A DNA stretch of 64,000 nucleotides from assembly GCA_963931615.1 (NCBI GenBank), contig OZ007032.1:1736001-1800000 (forward strand). The letters run 5' to 3'. Position numbers and translations under genes: made by a program. Origin of the DNA: Coprenecus sp902388455. Its GTDB lineage: Bacteria; Bacteroidota; Bacteroidia; Bacteroidales; UBA932. The notes below the pieces were generated by a model. It saw nothing but the letters and a program-made list of their open reading frames with translations, was not told the DNA's origin and did not search any database. Positions 1-9,594 of the stretch are shown in pieces; the stretch's first letter is position 1; the number at the start of each line of letters is the position of its first letter.

Positions 1-337
1 CAGCTATGAAGAGATAACGGCTGTGCGAGAGCTCCTCAGGGCTCAGGTGTATAAACTCGGAAGGCTGACCGAGCGGCCCGACCACATCCGCGAAGGACTC
101 TCCGGCCTCATAGCTGCAGATGATGCGGGTAGAGGCTCCTACGAGCTGGGTGACGATGGTCACGCTGCCTTCCTCGCGGTTGTAATCACAGATGGTCAGG
201 GGGATGCGCTCATTCTTCTCCCCTGCCCTGACTATCAGAAACTGTCCCGGCTGGGCTGACTGCGCAACACGGGGCGCCAGAACGTCCATCAGACAGATGG
301 CCGGCGTCAGAAATTTCTTCCTAAGTATTTTGTACAT
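1..337 (-). CDS. Sulfide dehydrogenase/ferredoxin-NADP reductase-like FAD/NAD-binding subunit (partial, N-terminus)
   Basis: The first 112 residues are visible; the rest lies beyond the left edge. The translation from the ATG at 337 begins MYKILRKKFLTP and contains APRVAQSAQPGQF, then a stretch ending in RIPLTICDY, the FAD-binding barrel signature of the family related to dihydroorotate dehydrogenase electron-transfer subunit (PyrK) and SudB. Such proteins pair with a GltA-like flavoprotein encoded next to them and act as NADPH:ferredoxin or sulfide/polysulfide oxidoreductases. The partner is outside the window, so the pairing is inference. The gene starts 17 bp after the HMA protein gene on the same strand and may be co-transcribed with it. 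Confidence 0.8.
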   Translation of the reverse strand, partial: MYKILRKKFLTPAICLMDVLAPRVAQSAQPGQFLIVRAGEKNERIPLTICDYNREEGSVTIVTQLVGASTRIICSYEAGESFADVVGPLGQPSEFIHLSPEELSHSRYLFIA

Positions 338-354
338 AATCTATAATGAGTGTG

Positions 355-672
355 TTATTCCTGCTTAACCTCACCCAGGACCTCGTAGCCGAGTTTCTCG
401 ATGGCCGCCGCAAGTTTTTCCTTTGTCGTCTTTTCCGGGTCATACTTCACCCACACGGTCTTGTCGTCAAGGGATATCTTCAGGTCCTTGACACCCTTCT
501 CAAAAGGGATGTTCTCCTGAACTTTCCTAACACAGTTCTCACAGTGAAGGTTGACAGAGAAGACGACTTCCTGCAGCGGAGCCTTCTTTTTCTGGGCGTA
601 CGAAGTTACGGCAAAAAATGACAACATCAATACGGCAACGGCCGTTTTCATAAAAAATTTAAACGTTTTCAT
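355..672 (-). CDS. Periplasmic heavy-metal-associated (HMA) domain protein
   Basis: This 105-residue protein has an N-terminal signal peptide ending near SYAQ (residue 27), then one HMA/MerP-like fold. The metal-binding CxxC motif is HCENCVRKV (Cys44 and Cys47), and the end of the domain reads AIEKLGYEV, typical of the family. Exported single-HMA proteins bind Cu(I), Hg(II) or Zn(II) in the periplasm and pass the ion to a transporter. The gene lies 30 bp downstream of a TonB-dependent receptor on the same strand, so the two probably act together in metal handling. The metal is not determinable from sequence; copper is a guess from related operons. Confidence 0.88.
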   Translation of the reverse strand: MKTFKFFMKTAVAVLMLSFFAVTSYAQKKKAPLQEVVFSVNLHCENCVRKVQENIPFEKGVKDLKISLDDKTVWVKYDPEKTTKEKLAAAIEKLGYEVLGEVKQE

Positions 673-702
673 ATTTTTTAAAATTTATAAATTTCGCAAA
701 AT

Positions 703-2997
703 CTATTTCCAAAGGGTAAATCTCACTCCAGCATAAGCAGTTATCCCAGTCAGGGGTCCCCATATCACCGAAGCGTTGAAATCAGGGGACCAGGGATCCT
801 CCGCACTGATTACAGGATGCTTCTGGCGGTAGTTGGTGATATTCTCAACTCCGACATATACGTCCACCCCCTTGAACTTGCGGGTAATCTGCGCGAAGAG
901 TACCGGGTAGACAGGGCTCATGCCGCTCTCCCCCGGCTTCACGGCAAAGTCCGGCAGACGGGCAGGACCGTTGATCTGGGCCGTAAAATCGAAGGTCCAG
1001 ATATTCATCCGGGTCGCATACTGGAGATTCAGCACGCCCTTATAGCGGCTGACCAGCGGCCTTTCCACCAGACCCCGGTCCTTCAGCCATACCTTGGAAT
1101 CTGAATAACGGAAAGTAGCCAGAATGGTGAAACGCTCGAAAGGCTCTACGGAGAAATCCGCCTGCCAGGTGTTGGTGTACGACGGGCCGTCCAGACTGTA
1201 GATGCTTACCGCACTCCAGTCATATTCCTGGTCCACGATAATCTGGGAGGTAAAATCACTGCGGAAGTAATCAATACTGAGATAGGAGTTGTCCTCGAAG
1301 CCTATCGGGATGTAGAAGGTGATATTGCCGCCGTAGGTCCAGGCGGACTCCATGCCCAGGTCCGGGGCTATGTCCAGACGGCGTCCGGTGGACATCATGC
1401 CGAGGTTGTCCACCACTGCATTGGGCGAACGGGTGCCGCGGCCTCCCGAAGCCCGGATGACGAGCCAGTCCGCAGGAGCCCACTTCAGATTGGCCCGTGG
1501 CGAGAGGAAAAGCCCGTAGAGACTGTTCCAGTCGAGGCTCAGGTCAGCCACCAGCGAGAATTTCTCTCCCAGGGTATAGGTATATTCTCCGTAGACTCCA
1601 AGAGAATTCTCCCGGCGCGAGAGATCGAAGTCAGTGAATACGGCCTGACCGGATGACGACAGAGGATCCACATAGCCGTCATGCAGTATCTGGCCGTACC
1701 CGTCAAAGAAATCCCTTACCCCGAAAGTAAAACGGTGAGAGTCATTCGGTATGTCCTGGTACATGATATTGAGAAAGCCTGAGTTCTGCTTCCCGAAAAA
1801 ACTCTTCAGGCCGAAATAGGAATCGAACTGATGATATGTGTAGTCCGCCACTACGGCTATGTTGCGGGAGTTGTCGGCATCGAGCGGGACGCCTACCTTG
1901 AGATAACCGTTGACACCCCGGTTGGTTATGCTGGTACCCCAGGGCACGTTCATCGTCCTGAGCGAGTCCACCTGATTCCGGCCGAAAGACATCTGGCCGC
2001 CTATACGGCTGTCATACAAAGCCTTGACACCAAAGCGCACCTGCACCCCGCTTTCATCATAATAAAGCCACCGATTGGCTATGTTCAGATGTGTCGTACG
2101 GGGCTCGTCCCTGAATCCGTCTCCGTTCATGTCGTGATCCATAAAAGAATGAGACGCATGCGCCATCAGGACAGTCGACCACTTGCTGCCTATCTGCAGG
2201 GAGGACGCCGCGTTAAGCTCCCCCATCAGCATACTGTTGACGAAGGCATTGAGAAACAGAGGCTTCTCATCCGTAGGCTTGCGGTGCTCGACATTGATCT
2301 GGCCGGATATTGCCTCCACTCCGTTGATGACCGACGAGGGTCCCTTGGCTATCTGAATGCTCTCCAGCCACTGTCCGGGGATGTAGGACAGGCCGAACGG
2401 GGCCGCCAGACCGCGCATCACCGGGCGGTTCTCGTCCAGCATGGCGGTATAGATGCCGGAGAGGCCGAGCAGACGGATCTGGCGGGCACCGGTGACCGCG
2501 TCCGAATAGCCCACGGACACCGAGGCCGAGTTCTCGAAGCTCTCGGCGAGGTTGCAGCAGGCCATCTTGTTCAGGCCAGCCGAGGATATTACCTCCGTCC
2601 TGACACTGGACGAGCGTAAAAGATAATTGGCATCGCTGCGGGCCACCACGACAGCCTCATCCAACTCACTGTCACTCCTTAGAAATACTTCCACATATTC
2701 CACATCGTCCGCCACGGCCATGGTATCTCTTCTATATCCCAAGGCTGCAGTCACGAGCGTCCGGTCACGGCCATCATCTCTGGCAATACGGAACTTTCCG
2801 TCCCCATCACAGTCCGCATAGGTTCCGGACTCCAGCCAATAAACTGTAGCAAAAGGCACTGCTTCCCTCTCTCCTTCCGGATTAAGTGTCAAAACGACAC
2901 CGAGGACATGGCTTTCCTGCTGCCGCAGACACGGCACAGCCTGCACGGCAACTGCCTGCAGGAACAACACAACAATAAAAATCAGTTTCTTTTTCAT
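703..2997 (-). CDS. TonB-dependent outer-membrane receptor, probably metal-related
   Basis: This 764-residue protein has a signal peptide (residues 1-20), a carboxypeptidase-regulatory-like domain (about 30-105), a plug domain (about 125-240) with the pattern QIRLLGLSGIYTAML and IQIAKGPSSVINGVEAISG, and a C-terminal beta-barrel ending in Tyr-Ala-Gly-Val-Arg-Phe-Thr-Leu-Trp-Lys. It should import a scarce ligand across the outer membrane using TonB energy. There is no SusD partner, so it is unlikely to be a polysaccharide receptor. The adjoining HMA gene suggests a metal or metal complex. A vicinal Cys-Cys pair at the start of the plug (KMACCNLAESFE) is notable. It is transcribed divergently from sppA. 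Confidence 0.9.
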   Translation of the reverse strand: MKKKLIFIVVLFLQAVAVQAVPCLRQQESHVLGVVLTLNPEGEREAVPFATVYWLESGTYADCDGDGKFRIARDDGRDRTLVTAALGYRRDTMAVADDVEYVEVFLRSDSELDEAVVVARSDANYLLRSSSVRTEVISSAGLNKMACCNLAESFENSASVSVGYSDAVTGARQIRLLGLSGIYTAMLDENRPVMRGLAAPFGLSYIPGQWLESIQIAKGPSSVINGVEAISGQINVEHRKPTDEKPLFLNAFVNSMLMGELNAASSLQIGSKWSTVLMAHASHSFMDHDMNGDGFRDEPRTTHLNIANRWLYYDESGVQVRFGVKALYDSRIGGQMSFGRNQVDSLRTMNVPWGTSITNRGVNGYLKVGVPLDADNSRNIAVVADYTYHQFDSYFGLKSFFGKQNSGFLNIMYQDIPNDSHRFTFGVRDFFDGYGQILHDGYVDPLSSSGQAVFTDFDLSRRENSLGVYGEYTYTLGEKFSLVADLSLDWNSLYGLFLSPRANLKWAPADWLVIRASGGRGTRSPNAVVDNLGMMSTGRRLDIAPDLGMESAWTYGGNITFYIPIGFEDNSYLSIDYFRSDFTSQIIVDQEYDWSAVSIYSLDGPSYTNTWQADFSVEPFERFTILATFRYSDSKVWLKDRGLVERPLVSRYKGVLNLQYATRMNIWTFDFTAQINGPARLPDFAVKPGESGMSPVYPVLFAQITRKFKGVDVYVGVENITNYRQKHPVISAEDPWSPDFNASVIWGPLTGITAYAGVRFTLWK

Positions 2998-3081
2998 ATC
3001 AACACTGCTGTTTGAAAATGTTATATCCGATAATGCAGTGCCGATTCCATAATTTACGTGCTAAGATATAGCTTTTTTTCC

Positions 3082-3089
3082 TATTTTTG
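3082..3089 (+). promoter_or_regulatory. Predicted -7 box for sppA
   Basis: TATTTTTG matches the Bacteroidota -7 consensus TAnnTTTG and lies 26 bp before the sppA ATG. No clear -33 TTTG is seen at the usual distance. Confidence 0.5.
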
Positions 3090-3115
3090 TATGAGTAATT
3101 CAAATTTAACTGACA

Positions 3116-4867
3116 ATGAAATTCCTTAGAAACCTTCTCGCAGCCATCCTCGGCTCATTCATTGCCCTGGGGCTGCTGTTCTTGCTGGCAGTAGGTATGA
3201 TCGGAGCCCTGATGCCGGCAGAAGAGACAGTAAGTGTCTCTCCCTCATCCGTTCTTAAAATCGACCTCGGTTCTACTATCGGAGAACAGACCGTATCCGA
3301 TCCATTCGACGTAAGCTCCATAGTACCCTTCACCTCCAGTACCTCCAGTGTCGGTATCCTGGACGCAGTACAGGCCATAGAATATGCGGCCACCGATCCT
3401 GCCATCAAGTTCATATACCTGACCAACTGCGGATCCTCCAGCGGCATTTCCTACATGGAGGAGCTTCGCGGAGCCCTCGACAGGTTCCGGGCCTCCGGCA
3501 AGCCCGTGATAGCCTACGGTGAGAACTTCTCCTTCGGAGGCTACTACCTCGCCTCTGTAGCCGACAAGATCTACGCCGACGAGTTCGCCTCGAACAACAT
3601 CCTCGGCATAGCCACCACCATCATCTTCCTCAAGGACATTCTGGACCGCTTCGGCGTGGAGATGCAGCTGATCCGCCACGGCAAGTACAAATCAGCCGGC
3701 GAGCAGTTCATCGCCAGCGACATCAGCGAGGCCAACCGGGAACAGAACCAGGCTATGGTGGACGCCCTCTGGAAGGCCGCCGCAGGCAGCATCTGCGAGT
3801 CCCGTGAGATTTCCCTCACCGACCTGGACCGCATGGTCAACAACCTGGAACTCAACACCGCCCAGGACATGGTCGATGCCGGTCTGGTGGACGAGCTATG
3901 TACGGTCAACGGCATGGAGGAGAATCTCTGCACCCTCGCCGGAGCCGAGAAATTCAAGGACGTGAAGATGATCACTCTGGACAAATACATCAAGGCCCGC
4001 ATAAAGCCCGACTACAAGGCCAAGGACAAGGTAGCCATCATCTACGCTGACGGCCAGATCAATCCTGACGGCAGCACCGAGGGCATCACAGCCGACAAGT
4101 TCCAGCCCATCATCCGCGACATACGCGCCGACAGTTCTGTCAAAGCGGTGGTACTCAGGGTCAACTCACCCGGAGGCTCGGTACAGCCGGCCGAGATTAT
4201 ACGCACGGAGCTCGAGCTGCTTCAACAGGAAAAGCCCCTGATAGTGTCCTACGGTACCATGGCCGCCTCGGGAGGTTACTGGATCTCTGCCGGAGCGGAC
4301 AAGATCTACTCCAACAACACGACCCTTACCGGCAGCATCGGAGTATTCAGCATGCTGCCCTCCCTGGAAAAGACATTCAAGGACATCGCCCACGTCAATC
4401 CGGTCACAGTCCGCTCGCACCGCCATGCCGACATGGGTTCGATGACCCGCAGCCTCGACCGCGAGGAGACAGCCGCCTTCCAGGAGCAGGTGGAAATGAT
4501 CTACGACCATTTCATCAACATCGTGGCTGAGGGCCGCGGCCTCACTCCCGAAAGAGTGGACGAAATCGCCCAGGGACGCGTATGGTGCGGCAACGAGGCT
4601 CTTGACATTGACCTTGTCAATGAGATAGGAGGTCTAAAGGACGCTGTCGACTATGCAGCCGTGGCGGCAGGTCTGGACAGCTACAGAATCGAAGCCTGGC
4701 CCAAGGCCCAGAGCAGCCTGGACAAACTGATGGACAGCTTCGGCTCAGCCAGCGCGGCAGTGGAGACTCTTACTGAGCCCGAGAAGATCATGGAAAGCCT
4801 CTTCGAGTCCGTCAAGGCCGAGAAAGGCATATACGCAAGAGTGCCGTACATCTACTATTTCGAATAG
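3116..4867 (+). CDS. sppA: Signal peptide peptidase SppA, 67K type
   Basis: This 583-residue membrane protease has an N-terminal membrane anchor (about residues 5-33) followed by two tandem ClpP/crotonase-fold halves. The general-base lysine is Lys192 in RHGKYKSAGEQF, and the nucleophile is Ser385 in MAASGGYW, matching the Lys/Ser dyad split between the two halves of long-form SppA. It degrades signal peptides left in the membrane after secretion. The length is normal for the long form. It is a lone gene, convergent with tilS with 5 bp between the stop codons. Confidence 0.95.
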   Translation: MKFLRNLLAAILGSFIALGLLFLLAVGMIGALMPAEETVSVSPSSVLKIDLGSTIGEQTVSDPFDVSSIVPFTSSTSSVGILDAVQAIEYAATDPAIKFIYLTNCGSSSGISYMEELRGALDRFRASGKPVIAYGENFSFGGYYLASVADKIYADEFASNNILGIATTIIFLKDILDRFGVEMQLIRHGKYKSAGEQFIASDISEANREQNQAMVDALWKAAAGSICESREISLTDLDRMVNNLELNTAQDMVDAGLVDELCTVNGMEENLCTLAGAEKFKDVKMITLDKYIKARIKPDYKAKDKVAIIYADGQINPDGSTEGITADKFQPIIRDIRADSSVKAVVLRVNSPGGSVQPAEIIRTELELLQQEKPLIVSYGTMAASGGYWISAGADKIYSNNTTLTGSIGVFSMLPSLEKTFKDIAHVNPVTVRSHRHADMGSMTRSLDREETAAFQEQVEMIYDHFINIVAEGRGLTPERVDEIAQGRVWCGNEALDIDLVNEIGGLKDAVDYAAVAAGLDSYRIEAWPKAQSSLDKLMDSFGSASAAVETLTEPEKIMESLFESVKAEKGIYARVPYIYYFE

Positions 4868-4872
4868 CGCGG

Positions 4873-6234
4873 CTAATCCTTGGAGATAATGGAAGCTCCG
4901 GCGACTACGGTCGTCGGGGCTTTTATTCTGAAACGGTCATCGATACGCAGGCCGGGCAGGCAGACTATCTGCCCGTCAGCGTCAAGAAGTATGGGCTGGG
5001 CCATTTTCTGAACCCTGTCCAGCTTGAGATCGGTAAAGAAATCACTGAGTTTCTTGGACCCTCTCCTCATACCGAACGGCCGGAAACGGTCAGCAGGTCT
5101 CCAGCTTCTGCACAGAAGCGGCATTTTCAGGTCATCCGCTGCAAAATACAGGACCGAGCTGTCCTGCGGCACAGGACTGAATCCTGCCGGACGGGGAAAA
5201 AAGTCCAGGCGGAAACGGACTCCCTTGAATGTATATACGCCGGGCCGGTCTATACAGAATTCCGTCTCCTCTTCCTGCCTGAGAGGGTACACCCTCATTC
5301 TCTCCGTCCCGAAAAGCAGTTCATGCGTACCGGTGCGGAACACTCTGCCGCTCTGCCCCGACTCCATGCATCTTCCGATATCGGCTATCTGTCCGCTATT
5401 GAACCCATAATCCCGGAGCATCCGGTTCAGCCAATAATCGCAATGCCCCTCCTGCAGCAGCATCCTGGTGTCTATACTCAGCACTCCATCATCCGAAGCA
5501 GAACATACTCTGGCATACACCCCCTCATATACTCCGTCTATAATATCTGAAGCTTCCCGAAAATATTCAGAATCACGGCGGACCGTATCCAGGAAAGAAG
5601 GATTGATCTTCCGGAATTCGGGGAAAATGATGTTTCTCACCCTGTTGCGGGCATAATGCGACTCGAAGTTAGTATGATCATCCCGGTACAGGACCCCGCG
5701 GGTTTCCACATATTCCCTTATCTGAGAACGGGAGGCCCCAAGCAGAGGGCGTATAATCCTGCCGTTGCGCACTGGGATACCGGCCAGTCCACGAAGTCCG
5801 GTTCCTCTGGCTATATTCAGGAAAATAGTCTCTATACTGTCATCCAGATTATGGGCAATGGAAAGAAAATCAAACCCCTCCGCATCCATCAAGTCTGCGA
5901 AAAAGCCGTAACGGAGCTCCCTTGCTGCCATCTGGGTCGAGATGGATTTTTCCGCAGAATAAGCCTTTGTGTCGAATATTCTGGTATACACCGGAACTCC
6001 GTTGCGCCGTCCCCATTCCTCAACGGAGGCCATGTCTCCGTCACTCTCGCTTCCGCGGAGAGAAAAATTGACATGCGCCAGGGCAAACTGCGGATGAAGG
6101 TCTGAGTGCAGAAAAAGCTCCGCCATACACATTGAGTCAATTCCCCCGCTGACACCCAGCAGATACCTGTGCCCGTCCACACTGCCGCCGGAAAGCGACA
6201 GAAGAGCGGAACTGAACTCCTGTTCGATTCTCAT
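4873..6234 (-). CDS. tilS: tRNA(Ile)-lysidine synthetase
   Basis: This 453-residue N-type ATP pyrophosphatase carries the PP-loop SGGIDSM near residue 30. TilS modifies C34 of the CAU-anticodon tRNA-Ile to lysidine, so that it reads AUA and is charged with isoleucine. The middle matches the family (HNLDDSIETIFLNIARGTGLRGLAGI), and a C-terminal TilS domain follows. It is the last gene of the operon proS, hypothetical, DUF3078 protein, tilS, starting 6 bp after the stop of the gene before it. Confidence 0.95.
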   Translation of the reverse strand: MRIEQEFSSALLSLSGGSVDGHRYLLGVSGGIDSMCMAELFLHSDLHPQFALAHVNFSLRGSESDGDMASVEEWGRRNGVPVYTRIFDTKAYSAEKSISTQMAARELRYGFFADLMDAEGFDFLSIAHNLDDSIETIFLNIARGTGLRGLAGIPVRNGRIIRPLLGASRSQIREYVETRGVLYRDDHTNFESHYARNRVRNIIFPEFRKINPSFLDTVRRDSEYFREASDIIDGVYEGVYARVCSASDDGVLSIDTRMLLQEGHCDYWLNRMLRDYGFNSGQIADIGRCMESGQSGRVFRTGTHELLFGTERMRVYPLRQEEETEFCIDRPGVYTFKGVRFRLDFFPRPAGFSPVPQDSSVLYFAADDLKMPLLCRSWRPADRFRPFGMRRGSKKLSDFFTDLKLDRVQKMAQPILLDADGQIVCLPGLRIDDRFRIKAPTTVVAGASIISKD

Positions 6235-6240
6235 AACAGA

Positions 6241-7314
6241 TTATTCTGGTTTGACATACTGCCCGAAGGTCCATGTAAGTCCCAGACTGACTATTTCCTT
6301 GAACTGCACCCTAGGAGCCTCTACTCCATACGCGTCAGCTATCTTGATATTGTCATCATAGATAAGGTTCGTCCTGACAGTCAGGGTAAGAATTTTGGTC
6401 AGTGCCAGCGAGGCATCCACGTCCCAATAGACCTGGATATTCTCCGGATGATTGATATAGTTGGAAAAAAGAGTCAGGGATGAAGTAATTTTGAATATCT
6501 TATATGCATAGTTGATATCCATCTTCAACTGCGCACCGAATTCAGCTCTCACAACCTGTCCCGGATCATTGCCGTATGTCTCCTGCAACGTCTCTTCCGT
6601 GACTATAACCAGATTTCCTGTAGCGGGAGAGAGGTTGAAAGACATGAAATTAAATGGTTTGTAGTTAATACCGAGACCGAGAGAGAGGTAACCTGGCGCC
6701 ATGAAATTGGACTGCACGTCGCGGACCACAGTACCGTCATCCGCTGTGGAATAAGCATACGTAGGAGACATCTGGGTCCTGAAGTTGAAAAGAGCTGAGA
6801 AATACAGTTTGTCTTTCAGCATCCATCCCCACTTGCTGTCCAGTTGAATACGGTCATCACTCTTGCTGTACTGCTGGTTGAGCGGCGTCCCCTTCTCGAA
6901 GGACTGGACAAATCCGTAGGAGAGCTTCAGGCGATTCTCGAATATCATCTTGTCCTTCGCATAATTGGCATTGGCATCGATCAGACCGTTGAGCGAGATA
7001 TTGGCCGATCCGCCCTCTGCCCAATTGGTCAGCGATACCTGAGAGAAACCCACCTGCGTCATTATACCATTGGTCCAGTACTTCGGAACCTCTTTGCTGG
7101 AAGTATCCACCGCTGCCTCATCTATGCCGGACACTATATCCAGACACACTCTCTGAGCCGGATCCAGTCCTGCAGTATCAATTTCAACTTTCTTAATCTC
7201 CTTATACTCTATTTCACTTTTATTTTTCTTTCTGTCAGATGCTCCGGCATCCTGTACGTCCATAAAAACGACAGCTGCAACTGCGGCAACAAGTGCCCAC
7301 CGATATTTATTCAT
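6241..7314 (-). CDS. DUF3078 family outer-membrane-associated protein
   Basis: This 357-residue protein has an N-terminal signal sequence (MNKYRWALVAAVAAVVFMD) and a DUF3078 core beginning near YWTNGIMTQVGFSQVSLTNW, followed by alternating beta-strand segments. DUF3078 proteins are Bacteroidota-specific, exported, and probably small beta-barrels; no function is known. The start codon overlaps the stop of the preceding gene (ATGAATAA), showing translational coupling. Confidence 0.85.
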   Translation of the reverse strand: MNKYRWALVAAVAAVVFMDVQDAGASDRKKNKSEIEYKEIKKVEIDTAGLDPAQRVCLDIVSGIDEAAVDTSSKEVPKYWTNGIMTQVGFSQVSLTNWAEGGSANISLNGLIDANANYAKDKMIFENRLKLSYGFVQSFEKGTPLNQQYSKSDDRIQLDSKWGWMLKDKLYFSALFNFRTQMSPTYAYSTADDGTVVRDVQSNFMAPGYLSLGLGINYKPFNFMSFNLSPATGNLVIVTEETLQETYGNDPGQVVRAEFGAQLKMDINYAYKIFKITSSLTLFSNYINHPENIQVYWDVDASLALTKILTLTVRTNLIYDDNIKIADAYGVEAPRVQFKEIVSLGLTWTFGQYVKPE

Positions 7315-8020
7315 GACCTTCAGTATTTAATACATCATCCGAATTATACTTGAATCCCAAACGCTTGCCTGTCTTCATCCTGGAAGACTCGATCTTCGTG
7401 TTCATCTCCCCTACTGTCGCCTCCTTTACCATATCATACGGAGGCACCAGCAGATCAAACGACAGCGTATACAGAATAGCAGCCTCAACAAACGCGACCA
7501 GATCATCCCTGGTAAGTATACTCTTGCCGAACAGAGCCGTCATCTGTTTCTTCTGACGCTTGCCCTCAACGAAAAAAGCCTTGTCCTTATTGATGAACAT
7601 ACGGGCGACCATATAGCCCAGATCATCATTACGGTTGTATTTGAGAGAGTCGTAGAGGAAGTTATAGACATTTATTACTCCGCTGTAACCATTGTACGGG
7701 TTACTCTTGACATAAGGATTCTTCCACACAGGATGATCCCGGTCAAACTGGAAAATATCCGTATGAAGACTGAATATCAGCACATCATCCGCAAACTTCA
7801 GCTCAGCCTCAAATTTCCCTCTGTCCCTATATTCCAGACGGACACGTCGGGCTCCCTGATTCTCAAGCATCTCGTTCAAGTCATTGCTCATCTCGCTAAG
7901 GACATCTTTCAAGACGTTGAAAACCTCCAGACACTGCTCGAATATCTGGGACTTGATTACAGACTTAACATTAAGAAGACTGATTATCTTCTCCCTGGGG
8001 CTGGCATCATCACTGCTCAT
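7307..8020 (-). CDS. Conserved hypothetical protein
   Basis: A 237-residue soluble protein with no signal peptide and no membrane segment. I do not recognise a named domain. The first ~60 residues look helical (SEMSNDLNEMLEN), followed by a mixed alpha/beta part with many aromatic residues (VINVYNFLYDSLKYN) and a C-terminal helix. It sits 16 bp after proS and overlaps the start of the DUF3078 gene by 8 bp, so it is expressed in a fixed operon between a tRNA synthetase and an exported protein. I assign no function. Confidence 0.75.
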   Translation of the reverse strand: MSSDDASPREKIISLLNVKSVIKSQIFEQCLEVFNVLKDVLSEMSNDLNEMLENQGARRVRLEYRDRGKFEAELKFADDVLIFSLHTDIFQFDRDHPVWKNPYVKSNPYNGYSGVINVYNFLYDSLKYNRNDDLGYMVARMFINKDKAFFVEGKRQKKQMTALFGKSILTRDDLVAFVEAAILYTLSFDLLVPPYDMVKEATVGEMNTKIESSRMKTGKRLGFKYNSDDVLNTEGHE

Positions 8021-8036
8021 AATGATATCGCTTTAA

Positions 8037-9515
8037 TTAATATGATCTTGCGAAAATCACCCTCTGCTGCGAAGGACGGCCGGAATACACACACCTGCCA
8101 GGTTCCTTGCAGACATAACTGTCCACAGGTATGCACCTTATAGTTGCCTTGGTTTCCTCCTGGATTCTCATCTCCGTCTCAGGAGTTCCGTCCCAATGAC
8201 ATAATAGGAATCCACCCTCCTCTATACGCTCCTTGAACTCTTCCCAAGTATCCACCTTGACTGTTCTGGAGTCACGGAAAGCCAGAGCCTTGTTGTAAAT
8301 ATTGGTCTGAATCTCATCCAGAAGTCCCTTTATATGCCCGGCAAGTCCCTCACGCGATGCAGCGGATTTTTCCATAGTGTCACGACGGCAGAGCTCCACC
8401 TCGCCCTTTTCCAGGTCCCGCGGCCCGATCACCACTCTGACAGGCACTCCCTTAAGTTCCCACTCTGCAAACTTGAAGCCTGAACGGACATTGTCACGGC
8501 TGTCTATCTTATAGGAGATTCCGGCTGCGTCAAGTTCCTTTCCGATTTCCTTCATATATGCGACCATACGGTCCAGTTCCTCCTGTCCTTTATATATGGG
8601 TACAAACACGACCTGTATCGGAGCAATGGCCGGAGGCAGCACAAGCCCGTTATTATCCCCATGAGCCATGATAAGAGCACCCATAAGACGGGTAGACACG
8701 CCCCAGGAGGTAGCCCACACATAATCCAGCTTGCCGTCCTTATCTGCGAACTTGACATCAAAAGCCTTGGCGAAGTTCTGTCCCAGGAAATGGGAAGTAC
8801 CGGCCTGAAGGGCTTTTCCATCCTGCATCATAGCCTCTATGGTAAGGGTATCCAGCGCACCGGCAAAACGCTCATGTTCGGACTTATGTCCCACCACCAC
8901 CGGCAATGCCATGTGAGTGCGTGCGAAGTCCGCATAGACATGCACCATCCTCTCAGCCTCCTCCATTGCCTCCTGAGCAGTGGAATGAGCGGTATGTCCT
9001 TCCTGCCAGAGGAACTCGGCGGTACGGAGAAAGAGACGGGTACGCATCTCCCAGCGTACGACGTTGGCCCACTGGTTGACCAGAATCGGCAGATCGCGGT
9101 ACGATTTGATCCAGTTCTTATAGCTGTTCCAGATAATGGTCTCCGAGGTAGGACGCACGATAAGCTCCTCCTCCAGACGGGCATCGGGGTCCACGACCAC
9201 ACCGGGGCCGTCAGGATTGGCCATAAGACGATGATGTGTCACCACCGCACATTCTTTGGCGAAACCTTCCACATGCTCCGCCTCGCGGCTGAGGAAAGAC
9301 TTGGGTATGAATAAAGGGAAATATGCGTTCTGATGGCCTGTGGCCTTGAACATTCTGTCAAGCTGTCCCTGCATCTTCTCCCAGATGGCATATCCGTAAG
9401 GTTTGATTACCATGCAGCCTCTGACCGCGGAATTCTCCGCCAAATCGGCTTTGACTACCAGATTATTGTACCACTGGGAATAATTCTCTTCCTTGCTTGT
9501 TACTTCTTTTGCCAT
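8037..9515 (-). CDS. proS: Prolyl-tRNA synthetase, eukaryote/archaeon-like class
   Basis: A 492-residue class II aminoacyl-tRNA synthetase that charges tRNA-Pro. Motif 2 (VVRWEMRTRLFLRTAEFLWQ), motif 3 and the anticodon-binding domain (VVIGPRDLEKGEVEL) are present. It lacks the editing insert of the standard bacterial enzyme and ends in Tyr, as the type-3 enzyme does, with the C-terminal zinc-domain-like region CVYSGRPSQQRVIFARSY. I chose the ATG at 9515 (MAKEVTSKEENYSQW) over an in-frame ATG 45 bp upstream, because the family begins there and the predicted -7 box (9558-9565) would overlap the longer form. Confidence 0.95.
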   Translation of the reverse strand: MAKEVTSKEENYSQWYNNLVVKADLAENSAVRGCMVIKPYGYAIWEKMQGQLDRMFKATGHQNAYFPLFIPKSFLSREAEHVEGFAKECAVVTHHRLMANPDGPGVVVDPDARLEEELIVRPTSETIIWNSYKNWIKSYRDLPILVNQWANVVRWEMRTRLFLRTAEFLWQEGHTAHSTAQEAMEEAERMVHVYADFARTHMALPVVVGHKSEHERFAGALDTLTIEAMMQDGKALQAGTSHFLGQNFAKAFDVKFADKDGKLDYVWATSWGVSTRLMGALIMAHGDNNGLVLPPAIAPIQVVFVPIYKGQEELDRMVAYMKEIGKELDAAGISYKIDSRDNVRSGFKFAEWELKGVPVRVVIGPRDLEKGEVELCRRDTMEKSAASREGLAGHIKGLLDEIQTNIYNKALAFRDSRTVKVDTWEEFKERIEEGGFLLCHWDGTPETEMRIQEETKATIRCIPVDSYVCKEPGRCVYSGRPSQQRVIFARSY

Positions 9516-9557
9516 TTTGAATTGTTTATATGGAATGATTTTTGTTAATTTGTGATG

Positions 9558-9565
9558 CAAAAGTA
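9558..9565 (-). promoter_or_regulatory. Predicted -7 box for proS operon
   Basis: On the minus strand this reads TACTTTTG (consensus TAnnTTTG), 42 bp before the proS ATG. A degenerate opposite-facing box, TAATTATTG, lies one base away at 9567-9575 and may serve the divergent lipoprotein gene. Confidence 0.6.
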
Positions 9566-9580
9566 GTAATTATTGACTAA

Positions 9581-9588
9581 AAAGGAGG
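9581..9588 (+). promoter_or_regulatory. Strong Shine-Dalgarno sequence before the Trp-rich lipoprotein
   Basis: AAAGGAGG ends 6 bp before the ATG at 9595. Most other genes in this window have A/T-rich leaders without such a site, as is normal in Bacteroidota, so this one is an exception. Confidence 0.7.
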
Positions 9589-9594
9589 TTAGGT

